This document shows, in pieces, positions 34,089-43,955 of a DNA stretch of 64,000 nt. Under the pieces are notes generated by a model, which had not been told where the DNA came from, made no database searches, and saw nothing but the letters and a program-made list of their open reading frames with translations. Numbering within the stretch: the stretch's first letter is position 1; each line of letters opens with the position of its first letter. Origin of the DNA: Cellulosimicrobium cellulans (GTDB lineage Bacteria > Actinomycetota > Actinomycetes > Actinomycetales > Cellulomonadaceae); the NCBI RefSeq assembly GCF_024124905.1, contig NZ_JAMXST010000007.1, forward strand, positions 172,416-236,415, written 5' to 3'. The position numbers were made by a program, and so were the translations under genes.

Positions 34089-34103
34089 ATAGCGCCCGCG
34101 TAT
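34089..34103. promoter_or_regulatory. LysR-type T-N11-A box upstream of the protease
   Basis: ATA-GCGCCCGCG-TAT is a symmetric T-N11-A site, 15 bp after the LysR stop codon and 38 bp before the candidate protease -10. This spacing fits a LysR activator site. Confidence 0.4.
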
Positions 34104-34141
34104 GACCTGATCGCGATCTGGGCGTGGGCTGGACGTCTCCC

Positions 34142-34147
34142 TAGCGT
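34142..34147 (+). promoter_or_regulatory. Candidate -10 of the protease promoter
   Basis: TAGCGT lies 45 bp before the chosen start. No good -35 is visible, which fits activator dependence. Confidence 0.35.
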
Positions 34148-34192
34148 GACCTTCGACCGGGCCACCCGGGCCCGGCGAAGGGAATGGACGAC

Positions 34193-35689
34193 ATGACACG
34201 ACCACTCCGCAGGAGGATCGCCGCGGTCACCGCCGCCGCGACGCTCCTGACGGGCGCGGCCGCGACGCACGCCGTCGCGGGCACGCCCGCCCCCGAGGAC
34301 CAGCGCGCGACGGTGCGCGCGGTCCCCAAGACGACCCCCGGCCTGGAGCGTGCGCTGCAGCGCGACCTGGGCCTCAGCGCGCGGGACGCACGGACGCGTC
34401 TCGCCTTCCAGTCCGACGCGGCGGGCACCGAGGCGGCGCTCGAGCGTCGTCTGGGCGCCGACTTCGCGGGCGCCTGGGTCGACGACTCCGCGAACGTCCT
34501 CTACGTCGGCGTCACCGACGCCGCCGACGCCCGTGCGGTGCGGGCCGAGGGCGCCACCGCCGTGACCGTGGACCACACGCTCGCGGACCTCGAGTCCTGG
34601 CGCGCGACCCTCGACGGCGCGCTCGCCGACGACCCGGCGGCGCTGCCGGGCTGGTACGTCGACGTGACGCGCAACCGCGTCGTCGTCTCCGTCCGCGAGG
34701 GTGGCGAGTCGGACGTCGCCGCGCAGGTCGCGGCGGCGGGCGTGCCCGCGGACGCGGTGGCGTACGAGGAGACGGCCGAGGTGCCCCGGCCGCTGATCGA
34801 CGTCGTCGGCGGCAACGCCTACACGATCGGTGGCGGCACGCGGTGCTCCGTCGGGTTCGCGGTCCAGGGCGGGTTCGTCACCGCCGGGCACTGCGGCTCG
34901 GTCGGCGCGCGCACGTCGGGCCCCGCCGGCACGTTCCGCGGGTCGAGCTTCCCCGGCAACGACTACGCCTGGGTCCAGGTCGACGCGGGCAACACGCCGG
35001 TCGGCGCGGTGAACAACTACGCCGGCGGCCGCGTGGCCGTGGCCGGGGCGACGCAGGCACCGGTCGGCGCGTCGGTGTGCCGGTCGGGCTCGACCACCGG
35101 CTGGCACTGCGGGACGGTCCTGGCGTACAACGCCTCGGTCACGTACGCGCAGGGCACCATCACCGGCCTCATCCGCACGAACGTGTGCGCCGAGCCGGGC
35201 GACTCCGGCGGCTCGCTGCTCGCGGGCAACCAGGCGCAGGGCGTCACCTCCGGCGGGTCCGGCAACTGCAGCACCGGCGGTACGACCTACTTCCAGCCCG
35301 TCGGGGAGATCCTCTCCGCGTACGGGCTCACGCTCGTCACGAGCGACGGCGGGGGCGGCGACCCCGAGCCCCCGACCGGCTGCGCCGGCTACGCCCGGAC
35401 GTACACCGGCACGCTCTCCGCCGGGGCGACGGCCGTCCAGCCGAACGGGTCGTACTACACGGCCGCGACCGCGGGCGCCCACCGCGGCTGCGTCACCGGC
35501 CCGGCCGGCAGCGACTACGACCTGTACCTGCAGCAGTGGAACGGCTACTCGTGGGCGACGGTCGCGCAGTCCACGTCGCCGGGGGCGAACGAGTCCCTGA
35601 CGTACGACGGCGCGGCGGGCTACTATCGGTTCGTCGTGCACGCCTACGCGGGCTCGGGCGCCTACTCGCTGGCCACGACAACCCCCTGA
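34193..35689 (+). CDS. Secreted alpha-lytic-type serine protease (S1E) with C-terminal domain
   Basis: The 498-aa preproprotein has a signal peptide (about 1-30) and an alpha-lytic-type prodomain (about 40-200) acting as an intramolecular chaperone. The mature domain starts near IDVVGGNAYTIGG (about 202). The catalytic triad is His in TAGHC (about 233), Asp in GNDYAWV (about 257) and Ser in GDSGGS (about 338). Cysteine pairs match streptogrisin-like enzymes. After a Gly/Pro linker (about 385) comes a beta-rich C-terminal domain of pre-peptidase C-terminal type. The mature domain closely resembles the Cellulomonas 69B4 protease. The ATG at 34193 is preferred over 34184 because GAAGGGA is then 9 nt away. 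Confidence 0.94.
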   Translation: MTRPLRRRIAAVTAAATLLTGAAATHAVAGTPAPEDQRATVRAVPKTTPGLERALQRDLGLSARDARTRLAFQSDAAGTEAALERRLGADFAGAWVDDSANVLYVGVTDAADARAVRAEGATAVTVDHTLADLESWRATLDGALADDPAALPGWYVDVTRNRVVVSVREGGESDVAAQVAAAGVPADAVAYEETAEVPRPLIDVVGGNAYTIGGGTRCSVGFAVQGGFVTAGHCGSVGARTSGPAGTFRGSSFPGNDYAWVQVDAGNTPVGAVNNYAGGRVAVAGATQAPVGASVCRSGSTTGWHCGTVLAYNASVTYAQGTITGLIRTNVCAEPGDSGGSLLAGNQAQGVTSGGSGNCSTGGTTYFQPVGEILSAYGLTLVTSDGGGGDPEPPTGCAGYARTYTGTLSAGATAVQPNGSYYTAATAGAHRGCVTGPAGSDYDLYLQQWNGYSWATVAQSTSPGANESLTYDGAAGYYRFVVHAYAGSGAYSLATTTP

Positions 35690-35713
35690 GCCCCTGACCG
35701 TCTGACCCGTCCG

Positions 35714-35774
35714 CGTCGAGCACGAGGTTGCTGTCGTTCCCGTCCTCTTTCCGGGAGCAACCTCGTGCTCGACG
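35714..35774. terminator. 19-bp perfect hairpin between convergent genes
   Basis: CGTCGAGCACGAGGTTGCT (35714-35732) and its exact complement (35756-35774) flank a 23-nt loop. It lies 24 bp after the protease gene and 47 bp from the end of the VKOR gene, and probably terminates both. Confidence 0.8.
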
Positions 35775-35821
35775 GCGTGCAGGGACGTGTTCGGCGTGGC
35801 TCGCCGCATGCCGGGGTCCCG

Positions 35822-36523
35822 TCAGGCCAGCAGCGCCGGGCCGTACTTGAGCACCACGAGGATCGCGAGACCCACGAGCCACGCCGCCACCAGGTAGCCG
35901 AAGGCCCCCGAGCGCACGAACCCGAGCAGCCGTGCCTGCGCGGCCCGCGGCAGGTACAGGTTGTCCTCCAGGACGTTCCAGTGCAGGAGCGAAGCGAAGA
36001 CGAGCGTGGTCGAGACCGTGATGAGCAGGCACCACGGGCACAGCGCGCCGATGACGAACATCGACTGGGAGAAGAGCCAGTAGGCGAACACGACGCCGAG
36101 GAAGTAGACGCATTGCGCGGCGAAGAGGAACCAGCGGGGGAACCGCGTCCCGCCCAGCGCCGCGACCGCCGTCGTGATGACGATGGGCTCCGCGATCAGG
36201 CCGAGGAACGCGTTGGGGAAGCCGAACACCTGCGCCTGCCACGACTGGGCGACCGTCCCGCACGACAGCACGGTGTTGACGTCGCACGCGAGCGTGGCGG
36301 TGGGGTTGGCGGCCAGGAGCACGGCGTCGTACGACAGCACGAACGCCGCGGTGAGGCTGAGCAGGCCGAACAGCAGCATCTCGCCGAACAGGACGCCGCG
36401 GGAGTGGGTCCAGCCGGTGGGGCGGGCGAACGGGTCGAACGCCGCGTCCTGCGCACCCCCCGGGCCCGACGGCGTCCGGCCCGGGCGCGGTTCGTCCGTC
36501 AGGGCGGTGGTCGTTCCGGTCAC
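35822..36523 (-). CDS. Vitamin K epoxide reductase-family membrane protein
   Basis: The 233-aa protein is a VKOR-type membrane thiol oxidoreductase that passes electrons from periplasmic thiols to a quinone, re-oxidising a DsbA-like partner. Four or five membrane helices are visible. The loop cysteines are in LACDVNTVLSCG (about 72-83) and the active CPWC is at about residue 158. In actinobacteria VKOR supports disulfide formation in exported proteins, and the adjacent protease has several disulfides. No DsbA-like partner is nearby. The GTG start has GAGGA about 7 nt upstream. Confidence 0.9.
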   Translation of the reverse strand: MTGTTTALTDEPRPGRTPSGPGGAQDAAFDPFARPTGWTHSRGVLFGEMLLFGLLSLTAAFVLSYDAVLLAANPTATLACDVNTVLSCGTVAQSWQAQVFGFPNAFLGLIAEPIVITTAVAALGGTRFPRWFLFAAQCVYFLGVVFAYWLFSQSMFVIGALCPWCLLITVSTTLVFASLLHWNVLEDNLYLPRAAQARLLGFVRSGAFGYLVAAWLVGLAILVVLKYGPALLA

Positions 36524-36922
36524 GGGCGGTCCTCGGGTCCGCGGGGCCCCGCCGGGTCGGGGGACGCCCCGGCGGGCGGGCAGAAGGTGGCGCCGGCCGG
36601 CAGGGTGGGCGCGCTGCCGGCTCGGCGCCGCACCCAGGTTACGAACCCCGCACCCGCCGCCGACAGGGACCATGGTCCCGGATCCTGGCCGCCGAACCCG
36701 CCGAACCCGCCCCGCCACCGGTCGAACACGACATGAGTGATGTCGAGGGGCCGAGAGCGACCGCCGTGTCGTGCTCGACGGGGCGTCGTGTCGTTCTCGG
36801 CCGAGGTGTGCGACGACGGTGGGTCGTCACGGCGGTAGGGGCGTCCCCGCCTAAGATCTGGGGGCGCCCGCGCTCCCCGCGGCGCGAACCGGCCCGAGCC
36901 CCACCCGCCCGAGAGGACCTGC
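36524..36922. other. 399-bp gene-free stretch between VKOR and jetA
   Basis: It holds the promoters of two divergent units. A possible jetA -10 is TAAGAT (36852-36857), 65 bp before the start; no clear -35. Imperfect inverted segments GGCCGAGAGCGAC (36748 region) and GTCGTTCTCGGCC (36793 region) could pair. I see no gene; the open frames here are low-complexity. Confidence 0.4.
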
Positions 36923-38602
36923 GTGCAGCACGACGACGTCGACTCCCTGCGGCGGTCGAGCGCGGCGTGGCGGCTCCTGCGCGCGGACACGGCGCCGCTC
37001 GTGCTGTCGTTCCTCGGCACCCTGTTCGTCGAGGACAACGTGCGCGCGATCCCCGAGAGCGAGCTCGTCGCGCGGCTCGACGACCACCTGTGGGCGGTCG
37101 ACGGCCGGTCCGCACGAGCCTCCGGAGCAGAGCCGCGGTACCCGCGACCCCCGCAGGCGTACGTCGACCACTGGGCGCACCCCGACCAGGGCTGGCTGCG
37201 CGCCTGGTACCCACCGGGCTCGGCCGAGCCCCACTACGACGCGACGCCCGCCATCGAGCAGGCCGTGCGCTGGGTCGCGTCGCTGCGCGGGCGCGGGTTC
37301 GTGGGCACCGAGTCGCGGCTCAACACGGTGTTCGAGCTCCTGCGCCAGCTCGCCGTCGGGACCCAGACCGACCCGGCGGAGCGCCTGCGCGAGCTCGAGG
37401 AGCGGCGCGCCGCGATCGACGACGAGATCGCCCAGGTGCGCGCCGGGCGCGTCGCCGTGCTCGACGCGGCGGCGCAGCGCGACCGCTACCAGCAGCTCAC
37501 GCAGACCGCCGCCGACCTGCTCTCCGACTTCCGGGAGGTCGAGGCGAACTTCCGCTCGCTCGACCGCGAGCTGCGCGAGCGCATCACCGGCTGGGACGGC
37601 GCCAAGGGCGAGCTGCTGGAGGAGGTCGTGCGGTCGCGCACGGCCATCGCGGAGTCCGACCAGGGCCGCTCGTTCCACGCGTTCTACGACTTCCTCCTCG
37701 ACCGTCGCCGCCAGGAGGAGTTCGCCGCGCTCGTCGAGCGCGTGCAGTCCCTCGACGCGATCGCGCCCGACGTCGTCCGGCCGGCCCCGGGGGCGCCCGG
37801 GCCGGACGTGGACGCCGCCGCGACGGACGCGGCGGCGCGGGAGCAGGAGCACCGCCGGCTACGGCGCGTGCACTACGACTGGCTCGACGCCGGCGAGCGC
37901 ACGCAGGCGACCGTGCGCACCCTCTCGGAGCAGCTCCGCCGCTTCCTCGACGACCAGGTCTGGCTCGAGAACCGGCGGGTCATGGACATCCTGCGCGGCG
38001 TGGAGGCCAAGGCGCTCGCCGCCCGCGACGTCGCCCGCAGGGCGGGAGGACCCCCGGGAATGACGGTCGACGCCGTCGCGCCGGAGATCGTCCTGCCGAC
38101 CGAGCGACCGCTCTTCACGCCGCGCCCCACGGCCCGGCTCGACTCGGACCACGTCGAGGCCGGCGACGACGACTTCGAGGTCGACGCGCTGTACGACCAG
38201 GTGCACGTCGACCCGGAGCGCCTCGCGCGCAGGGTCCGCGCGACGCTCTCCCGGCCGGGCGGCCCGGGGGAGGTCGCGCTCGCCGACCTGCTCGCCGACG
38301 CGCCGCTCGAGCACGGACTGGCGGAGCTCGTGACGTACCTGTCGCTGGAGGACCCGCGCTTCGTCGTCGTGCACGACGAGGAGCGCACCGACGAGGTGCG
38401 CTGGGAGGGCGAGGCCCCGACCGGGCCCGTCGCCGAGGACTCGACGCCGGACCCCGTGGTGCGCGTCGCTCGCCTGCCGCGCGTCACCTACGCGCGGCGC
38501 ACCGGGGCGGGCGGCCCGCCGCGCGACCCGGTACCCGTGCCGAGCACCCCGCCAGGCCAGCAGCCCCACGACACCGACCCGGCCCCGGAGGAGACCCCGT
38601 GA
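36923..38602 (+). CDS. jetA: DUF3375 protein, JetA/MksF-like kleisin
   Basis: The 559-aa protein belongs to the DUF3375 family, the kleisin-type subunit of JetABCD/MksFEBG SMC-like complexes. The N-terminal half is helical with FELLRQLAVGTQTDPAERL and a coiled-coil region (about 150-235). A second helical block (about 300-390) precedes a winged-helix-like C-terminal part (about 425-490). The last 50 residues are Pro/Thr-rich. The GTG start has GAGAGGA about 6 nt upstream. It overlaps the next gene (GTGA), so the three genes form one operon. It would bridge the heads of the JetC dimer. Confidence 0.85.
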   Translation: MQHDDVDSLRRSSAAWRLLRADTAPLVLSFLGTLFVEDNVRAIPESELVARLDDHLWAVDGRSARASGAEPRYPRPPQAYVDHWAHPDQGWLRAWYPPGSAEPHYDATPAIEQAVRWVASLRGRGFVGTESRLNTVFELLRQLAVGTQTDPAERLRELEERRAAIDDEIAQVRAGRVAVLDAAAQRDRYQQLTQTAADLLSDFREVEANFRSLDRELRERITGWDGAKGELLEEVVRSRTAIAESDQGRSFHAFYDFLLDRRRQEEFAALVERVQSLDAIAPDVVRPAPGAPGPDVDAAATDAAAREQEHRRLRRVHYDWLDAGERTQATVRTLSEQLRRFLDDQVWLENRRVMDILRGVEAKALAARDVARRAGGPPGMTVDAVAPEIVLPTERPLFTPRPTARLDSDHVEAGDDDFEVDALYDQVHVDPERLARRVRATLSRPGGPGEVALADLLADAPLEHGLAELVTYLSLEDPRFVVVHDEERTDEVRWEGEAPTGPVAEDSTPDPVVRVARLPRVTYARRTGAGGPPRDPVPVPSTPPGQQPHDTDPAPEETP

Positions 38603-39366
38603 GCACGACCCGCACCGCGCGCGACCCGGAGCTGTCCGTCGTCGTGACGTCGCTGCTCAAGGGCGTCGTCTACCGCGAGTCCGGCGAGGCGCTGTGGCGC
38701 GACCTGCTCGCGCGCGAGGCGCAGGTGCGCGACACGGTCGCGATGATGGGCCTGCAGGTCGTCGTCGACGAGGGCGACGGCTACGCCTACCTGCGCTCGC
38801 AGCCCGAGCACGAGCGCGACGAGCGCGTGCCGCGCCTCATCCCGCGCCGCGAGCTGCCGTTCGACGTGAGCCTGCTGCTCGCGCTGCTGCGCAAGCGGCT
38901 CGCGCAGGCCGACTCCGAGGGCGGTGACACGCGGCTCGTGCTCGCGCGCACGGAGATCGTCGACCTGCTGCGGGTGTTCCTCGCGCAGGACGCCGGCGCG
39001 GCGGCCAACGAGGCCAGGCTGGTGGACCGCGTGGACGGGCTCGTGCGGCGCGTCGTGGAGCTGGGCTTCCTGCGCCCGGCGGGCCGCCCCGACCCGGACG
39101 GCTCGCCCGCCGGGGGCGCCCCGGGCGAGGACGGCGACCCGGCCTCCGGCGACGCGCGGCGGTACGAGGTGCGTCGCATCCTCAAGGCGTTCGTCGACGC
39201 GCAGTGGCTCGCGGACTTCGACGCGCGCCTCGCGCAGTACCTGGAGCTCGCCGCGGACGGCGCCGGGACGGGACCGGGGTCGCGCGCGGGCGCAGCGGCC
39301 ACCGGGACGAGCGCAGGGACGGGCGCAGGGACGAGCGCGAGCACGACGACGAGGACGGTGGCGTGA
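38599..39366 (+). CDS. jetB: DUF4194 protein, JetB/MksE-like
   Basis: The 255-aa protein is of the DUF4194 type, the KITE/MukE-like subunit that binds the kleisin and DNA. Conserved segments are [19 protein letters not shown] (about 19-37), [13 protein letters not shown] (about 60-72) and [16 protein letters not shown] (about 84-99). [19 protein letters not shown] (about 193-211) also fits. The last 35 residues are Gly/Ala/Thr low-complexity. It overlaps both neighbours, which indicates coupled translation and fixed stoichiometry. Confidence 0.85.
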   Translation: MSTTRTARDPELSVVVTSLLKGVVYRESGEALWRDLLAREAQVRDTVAMMGLQVVVDEGDGYAYLRSQPEHERDERVPRLIPRRELPFDVSLLLALLRKRLAQADSEGGDTRLVLARTEIVDLLRVFLAQDAGAAANEARLVDRVDGLVRRVVELGFLRPAGRPDPDGSPAGGAPGEDGDPASGDARRYEVRRILKAFVDAQWLADFDARLAQYLELAADGAGTGPGSRAGAAATGTSAGTGAGTSASTTTRTVA

Positions 39367-42300
39367 TGGAGGGCCTGTTCAGCGCGGTCGAGCTGCACGA
39401 CCCGGCGGCGGACCTCGACGCCCGGGCGGGCTTCCGCCTCGAACGGCTGGAGGTGCTCAACTGGGGCACGTTCGACCAGCGCGTGTGGGCGTTCGACCTC
39501 GACGGGCGCAACGCGCTCCTCACGGGCGACATCGGGTCGGGCAAGTCGACGATCGTCGACGCCGTGACGACGCTGCTCGTGCCGTCGCACCGCATCTCCT
39601 ACAACAAGGCGGCCGGGGCGGGCGCGCGCGAGCGGTCCCTGCGGTCGTACGTCGCGGGGCACTACAAGTCGGAGCGCGACGAGGCGACGGGCACGACGCG
39701 CCACGTCGGGCTGCGTGAGCGCGGCACGTACTCGGTCGTGCTGGGACGGTTCTCCAACCGCGGGTTCGACCAGGAGGTCACGCTCGCCCAGGTGTTCTGG
39801 CTCGCGCCGGGGCAGTCGGGCCAGCCCGACCGGTTCTTCGTCACCGCGGACCGTCCGCTGACGATCACCGAGGACTTCGCCGGGTTCGGCGGCGACGTGG
39901 CGGCGCTGCGACGTCGCCTGCGCGAGTCGGGCGCCCAGGTGCGCGACCACTTCCCCGAGTACGGGCGCGACTTCCGTCGTCTGCTCGGCATCCCGTCGGA
40001 GCAGGCCATGGACCTGTTCCACCAGACGGTGTCGATGAAGTCGGTGGGCGACCTCGGCGAGTTCGTGCGCGAGCACATGCTCGAGCCGTTCGACGCGGAC
40101 CGCTGGACGGACCGGCTCGTCGCGCACTTCGACGACCTCACGAGCGCGCACGACGCCGTCGTGCGGGCCACCGCGCAGATCGCGCGGCTCGCGCCGCTGC
40201 TCGCGGACTGCGACGCGCACGACGCGCTGGGGGAGCGGTCTGCCGCGCTCGTGGCGCGCCGCGACGCCCTGCGCGCGTTCACGGCCTCGCGGCGGGTGGC
40301 CGACCTCGACGGGCTCATCGGCGCCCTCGACGAGCGCGTCGCGGACGGCGAGTCCCGTCGCCAGCGGGTCGGCGACGAGCTGGGGCTTCTCGCGGCCGAG
40401 CGGCAGCGGCTCGAGCTCGAGCGCGCAGGCCACGGCGGCGACCGGCTCGCCGCGATCGAGGGCGAGGTCGCGCGCCGCGAGGTCGAGCGCGCCGCGCGCG
40501 AGCGCCGCGTCGCCCAGCTCGCGGGCTACGCCGCCGCCGCAGGCCTGACGCTCGGCGGCCCGGACGGTGCCGAACCCGGGGTTTCTCCCCGGGGCGAGGA
40601 CGTCGTGGGGAGCCAGCCAGGGTTCGGCGGAGGGGCGGCGGGCGTGGCTGCCGCGCTCGTCGACGCCGCGGCGTTCGCCACGCTGCGGCGTGCGGCCGAC
40701 GACGCCGCGGTGCGCGTGCGCGACGACCTCGCCCGGGCGGAGGAGCGGGCGAGCGAGGTCGCCGCGGAGCTGCGCGCCGTCGAGCAGGAGACCGCCGACG
40801 TCAAGGCCGAGCTCGCGAGCCTCGCCGACCGCCGTTCCAACCTGCCGCGCACCCACCTGGAGGTGCGCGACCGGCTGTGCGCCGGCGTCGGGCTCTCCCC
40901 GGCGGACGTGCCGTTCGTCGGCGAGCTGCTCGCGGTGCGCCCCGAGCACGCCGACTGGGAGGGCGCGGCCGAGCGCGTGCTGCGCGGTTTCGCGCTCTCG
41001 TTGCTCGTGCCGGCCGCGCACTACGACGCCGTGTCCGCGTGGGTCGACCGCGAGCACCTGGGCCTGCGGCTCGTGTACCACCGGGTGCCGGAGCGCGTCC
41101 CGGCTGCCCGGCCCGCGCCGCGCGACGACGTCCCGCTGCTCGCCGACCTGCTCGACGTGCGGCAGCTCGACGACGCGCCGTCCCTCACGGCGTGGGTCGA
41201 GGCCGAGCTGGAGCGGCGCGCCGACCACGCGTGCGCGCCGGACCTCGACGCGTTCCGCCGCCTCCCGCGCGCGATCACGCGCGCGGGCCAGGTGAAGCAC
41301 TCGCCGGACCACCACGAGAAGAACGACATGCGTGCCGTCGACGACCGCCGCGGCTACGTGCTCGGCTGGTCGACGCAGGCCAAGATCGACGCGCTGCTGG
41401 AGCAGGCGGCCGAGGTGACCGCGCGGCGCGACACGCTCGCGCGGCGCCGCGACGAGGCCGCCGCCGCCCGGGGCGACCTCCAGGCGCGCTCGGCCGCGCT
41501 CGGCCGGCTCGACGTCTACCGCGACTGGGACGAGCTCGACCGCGGCGCCGAGACGGCGCGCATCGCCGAGCTCGCCGAGGAGAAGCGGCGGCTCGAGCAG
41601 GCGAGCGACGAGCTCGGCCGGATCGCGACGCTGCTCGACGACAACGCGCGTCGCCACGGCGAGCTCGAGGCCGAGCGCGACCGCGTCGTCGCGACGCTCG
41701 GCGCCGACCGGCACGCGCTCGACGAGGCGCGCGCCGCGCGCGAGCGGGCGCGGGCCGTGCTCGACGGCGCGGGCGAGGCGCTCGACGAGGAGACGACGGC
41801 GGCCCTCACCGCGGAGTTCGACCGCGAGCTCGCGGCGGTCGGCGCGGCCGGCGCCGACCGGGACGGTGCCGGCCGGGACGGCGCGACCGGCCCGACGCGC
41901 ACGGCCGACCTGGACGCCGTCGAGAACGCGGTGCGCTCGCGGCTCACCGCCGAGGCCGAGCAGGCGCAGCGCGAGCGCGCGGACCTCGGGACGCGGATCG
42001 CGGGGCAGATGGCCTCGTTCCGGTCGGCGTACCCGGTCGAGACGGCGGAGCTCGACGCGGACGTGCGCTCGGCCGACGGCTACCGCGAGATCCACGACCG
42101 GCTCGTGCGCGACGACCTCCCGCGGTTCGAGGCCGACTTCAAGGCGTACCTCAACACGAACGCGATCCGCGACATCGCCGGCTTCGCGGCCGAGCTCGCC
42201 AAGCAGGCCGACGTCATCCGCGACCGGATCGACACGATCAACGACTCGCTCCGCGCGATCGACTACAACCCGGGCCGGTACATCCGCCTGGAGATGTCGC

Positions 42301-43019
42301 GCACGCCCAACCTCGAGGTGCGCGAGTTCCAGCAGGACCTGCGCGCGTGCACCGACGGCGACGGGATCCTCGCCGAGGACGACCGCGCGCTCGCCGAGGG
42401 CGACGGGTCGCTCGCCGACGGCGCGCTGTCGTACTCGGAGGACCGGTTCCTGCGGGTCAAGGCGCTCGTCGAGCGGTTCCGTGGTCGCGAGGGCATGACG
42501 GACCTCGACGAGGCGTGGCGCCGCCGCGTGACCGACGTCCGCAACTGGTTCGTGCTCTCCGCGTCGGAGCGCTCGCGCGCCGACGACTCCGAGCACGAGC
42601 ACTACTCCGACTCCGGCGGCAAGTCCGGCGGCCAGAAGGAGAAGCTCGCCTACACCGTGCTCGCGGCGTCCCTCGCCTACCAGTTCAAGCTCGACTGGGG
42701 CGCGGTGCGGTCGACGGCGTTCCGGTTCGTCGTCATCGACGAGGCGTTCGGTCGGGGGTCGGACGAGTCGACCCGGTTCGCGCTCGAGCTGTTCCGCCGC
42801 CTCGGGCTGCAGCTGCTCATCGTCACGCCGCTGCAGAAGATCCACGTCATCGAGCCCTACATCTCGGCCGTCGGGTTCGTCGACAACCCCTCGGGGCGGT
42901 CCTCTCGCCTGCGGACCCTGTCGATCGCCGCCTACCGTGACGGTCGCACGACCGGCGAGGCGCCGCCGTCGGACGCCGGACTCGAGACCGCAGCGGAGCC
43001 CGAGCCCGCCGCGAGGTAG
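39366..43019 (+). CDS. jetC: JetC/MksB-like SMC-type ATPase
   Basis: The 1217-aa protein is an SMC-like DNA-motor ATPase. It has Walker [10 protein letters not shown] (residues about 55-63), long coiled-coil arms (about 290-430 and 680-860) with a hinge-like globular segment between, signature SGGQKEK (about 1084) and Walker [11 protein letters not shown] (about 1120). The layout and DUF3375/DUF4194 partners place it in the JetABC/MksFEB group rather than SbcC. In Wadjet, JetABC extrudes plasmid loops and JetD cuts them. No jetD is present here. The stop codon lies in the first unit of a repeat array. Confidence 0.92.
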   Translation: MEGLFSAVELHDPAADLDARAGFRLERLEVLNWGTFDQRVWAFDLDGRNALLTGDIGSGKSTIVDAVTTLLVPSHRISYNKAAGAGARERSLRSYVAGHYKSERDEATGTTRHVGLRERGTYSVVLGRFSNRGFDQEVTLAQVFWLAPGQSGQPDRFFVTADRPLTITEDFAGFGGDVAALRRRLRESGAQVRDHFPEYGRDFRRLLGIPSEQAMDLFHQTVSMKSVGDLGEFVREHMLEPFDADRWTDRLVAHFDDLTSAHDAVVRATAQIARLAPLLADCDAHDALGERSAALVARRDALRAFTASRRVADLDGLIGALDERVADGESRRQRVGDELGLLAAERQRLELERAGHGGDRLAAIEGEVARREVERAARERRVAQLAGYAAAAGLTLGGPDGAEPGVSPRGEDVVGSQPGFGGGAAGVAAALVDAAAFATLRRAADDAAVRVRDDLARAEERASEVAAELRAVEQETADVKAELASLADRRSNLPRTHLEVRDRLCAGVGLSPADVPFVGELLAVRPEHADWEGAAERVLRGFALSLLVPAAHYDAVSAWVDREHLGLRLVYHRVPERVPAARPAPRDDVPLLADLLDVRQLDDAPSLTAWVEAELERRADHACAPDLDAFRRLPRAITRAGQVKHSPDHHEKNDMRAVDDRRGYVLGWSTQAKIDALLEQAAEVTARRDTLARRRDEAAAARGDLQARSAALGRLDVYRDWDELDRGAETARIAELAEEKRRLEQASDELGRIATLLDDNARRHGELEAERDRVVATLGADRHALDEARAARERARAVLDGAGEALDEETTAALTAEFDRELAAVGAAGADRDGAGRDGATGPTRTADLDAVENAVRSRLTAEAEQAQRERADLGTRIAGQMASFRSAYPVETAELDADVRSADGYREIHDRLVRDDLPRFEADFKAYLNTNAIRDIAGFAAELAKQADVIRDRIDTINDSLRAIDYNPGRYIRLEMSRTPNLEVREFQQDLRACTDGDGILAEDDRALAEGDGSLADGALSYSEDRFLRVKALVERFRGREGMTDLDEAWRRRVTDVRNWFVLSASERSRADDSEHEHYSDSGGKSGGQKEKLAYTVLAASLAYQFKLDWGAVRSTAFRFVVIDEAFGRGSDESTRFALELFRRLGLQLLIVTPLQKIHVIEPYISAVGFVDNPSGRSSRLRTLSIAAYRDGRTTGEAPPSDAGLETAAEPEPAAR

Positions 43020-43090
43020 AGTCCCGGTCACGCGAGAAGACTCCGGTCGCGCGAGGGGAACGCTGGTCCCGGCGAGGTTCCCTGAGCGGA
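43011..43090. repeat. Four repeats of the 21-nt intergenic family at the jetC end
   Basis: GCGAGGTAGAGTCCCGGTC-type units recur with periods of 21, 19 and 21 bp (conserved A at 43014, 43035, 43054, 43075). The first unit supplies the jetC TAG stop. The array fills most of the 92-bp gap to the convergent TetR gene. Copies are more degenerate than at 12252-12450. Confidence 0.8.
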
Positions 43091-43111
43091 CGCCGTGCCC
43101 GACGACGACTT

Positions 43112-43819
43112 TCAGTCGAGCGGGCGCGGTCGCCGGGCCCCGGCGAGGGTCGAGGCGAGGATCGCCTCGATCGCGAACGCGGTCGACTCGGCGAGGTCCA
43201 CGGCGTCGGGGTCGAGCAGCCACTGGGTCTGGAGGCCGTCCATCGCGCCGATGATCGTGGAGGCGGCGAGGTCGAGCGCGGCGTCGGTGAGCTCGTAGTC
43301 CGTCTCGGTGTCGCCCGCGGCGCGGCGCTCCTCGACCACCTCGCGCAGCGCGCCCGCGATGTCGGCCCGCAGGCCGGTGAAGCGTTCGGTGACCCAGGCG
43401 CTCGCCGGGTGGCCGTCGGTGACGGCCTCGCCCGTGAGCACGGTGTACGCCTGGACGATCCCGGGCCGCTCGGCGTTGATCGCGGCGGTCTTGACCAGGT
43501 GCCGGAACAGGTCGAGCCCGCCGGGGATGTGCTGCCCCTCGAGGTGCTCGACGTCGACGCGGTCCCGGAACTCCAGCACCTCGGTGAGCAGGCGGTCCTT
43601 GGAACCGAAGTGGTGCAGCACCCCGGCGTGCGTGATGCCGACCTGCTCGGCGACCTCGGCGAGCGAGCCCTGGTGGTAGCCCTTGGACCCGAACACGCGC
43701 ATCGCCGCGCGCAGGATCTCCTCGCGGCGCTCGAGCGTCGCGGGGCGGGTGCGGCGGGGGCGGGGCGTCCGTGCGGGGGCGGCGTCGGTGGCGCTCCGCG
43801 CGGGGGTGGCGTCGGTCAT
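43112..43819 (-). CDS. TetR-family regulator (divergent to a solute-binding protein)
   Basis: The 235-aa protein has a TetR HTH: ERREEILRAAMRVFGSKGYH and LAEVAEQVGITHAGVLHHFG (residues about 33-75). A helical ligand-binding domain follows. The ATG at 43819 has TATGGT 7 nt upstream. An 18-bp palindrome of classic TetR type lies 31 bp upstream, between this gene and the divergent solute-binding protein gene. Autorepression and control of that gene are inferred. The ligand might be the transported solute. Confidence 0.9.
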   Translation of the reverse strand: MTDATPARSATDAAPARTPRPRRTRPATLERREEILRAAMRVFGSKGYHQGSLAEVAEQVGITHAGVLHHFGSKDRLLTEVLEFRDRVDVEHLEGQHIPGGLDLFRHLVKTAAINAERPGIVQAYTVLTGEAVTDGHPASAWVTERFTGLRADIAGALREVVEERRAAGDTETDYELTDAALDLAASTIIGAMDGLQTQWLLDPDAVDLAESTAFAIEAILASTLAGARRPRPLD

Positions 43820-43826
43820 GACGGCA

Positions 43827-43832
43827 ACCATA
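43827..43832 (-). promoter_or_regulatory. -10 hexamer (TetR)
   Basis: TATGGT on the minus strand lies 7 nt before the ATG start. Confidence 0.45.
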
Positions 43833-43849
43833 CTGCGACCCACCCGCTC

Positions 43850-43867
43850 TTACTGACGAGTTAGTAA
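43850..43867. promoter_or_regulatory. TetR operator palindrome
   Basis: TTACTGAC-GA-GTTAGTAA is an 18-bp palindrome with one mismatched pair, the form typical of TetR/AcrR operators. It lies between two divergent promoters, upstream of the TetR -10 and 89 bp before the solute-binding protein start. Confidence 0.65.
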
Positions 43868-43955
43868 TGTGTGGTTGAATCGCCTCCGGAATGGCGTCGA
43901 GGGCGACGGAGCGCCCGGCGTCGCCGCAGATCACGGACTCGCCGAGGAGCCCCGC

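Noticed and set aside
36923..43019. Complete Wadjet defence system
   Set aside because: Only the three motor genes are present; the JetD nuclease gene required for plasmid cleavage is not in the window.
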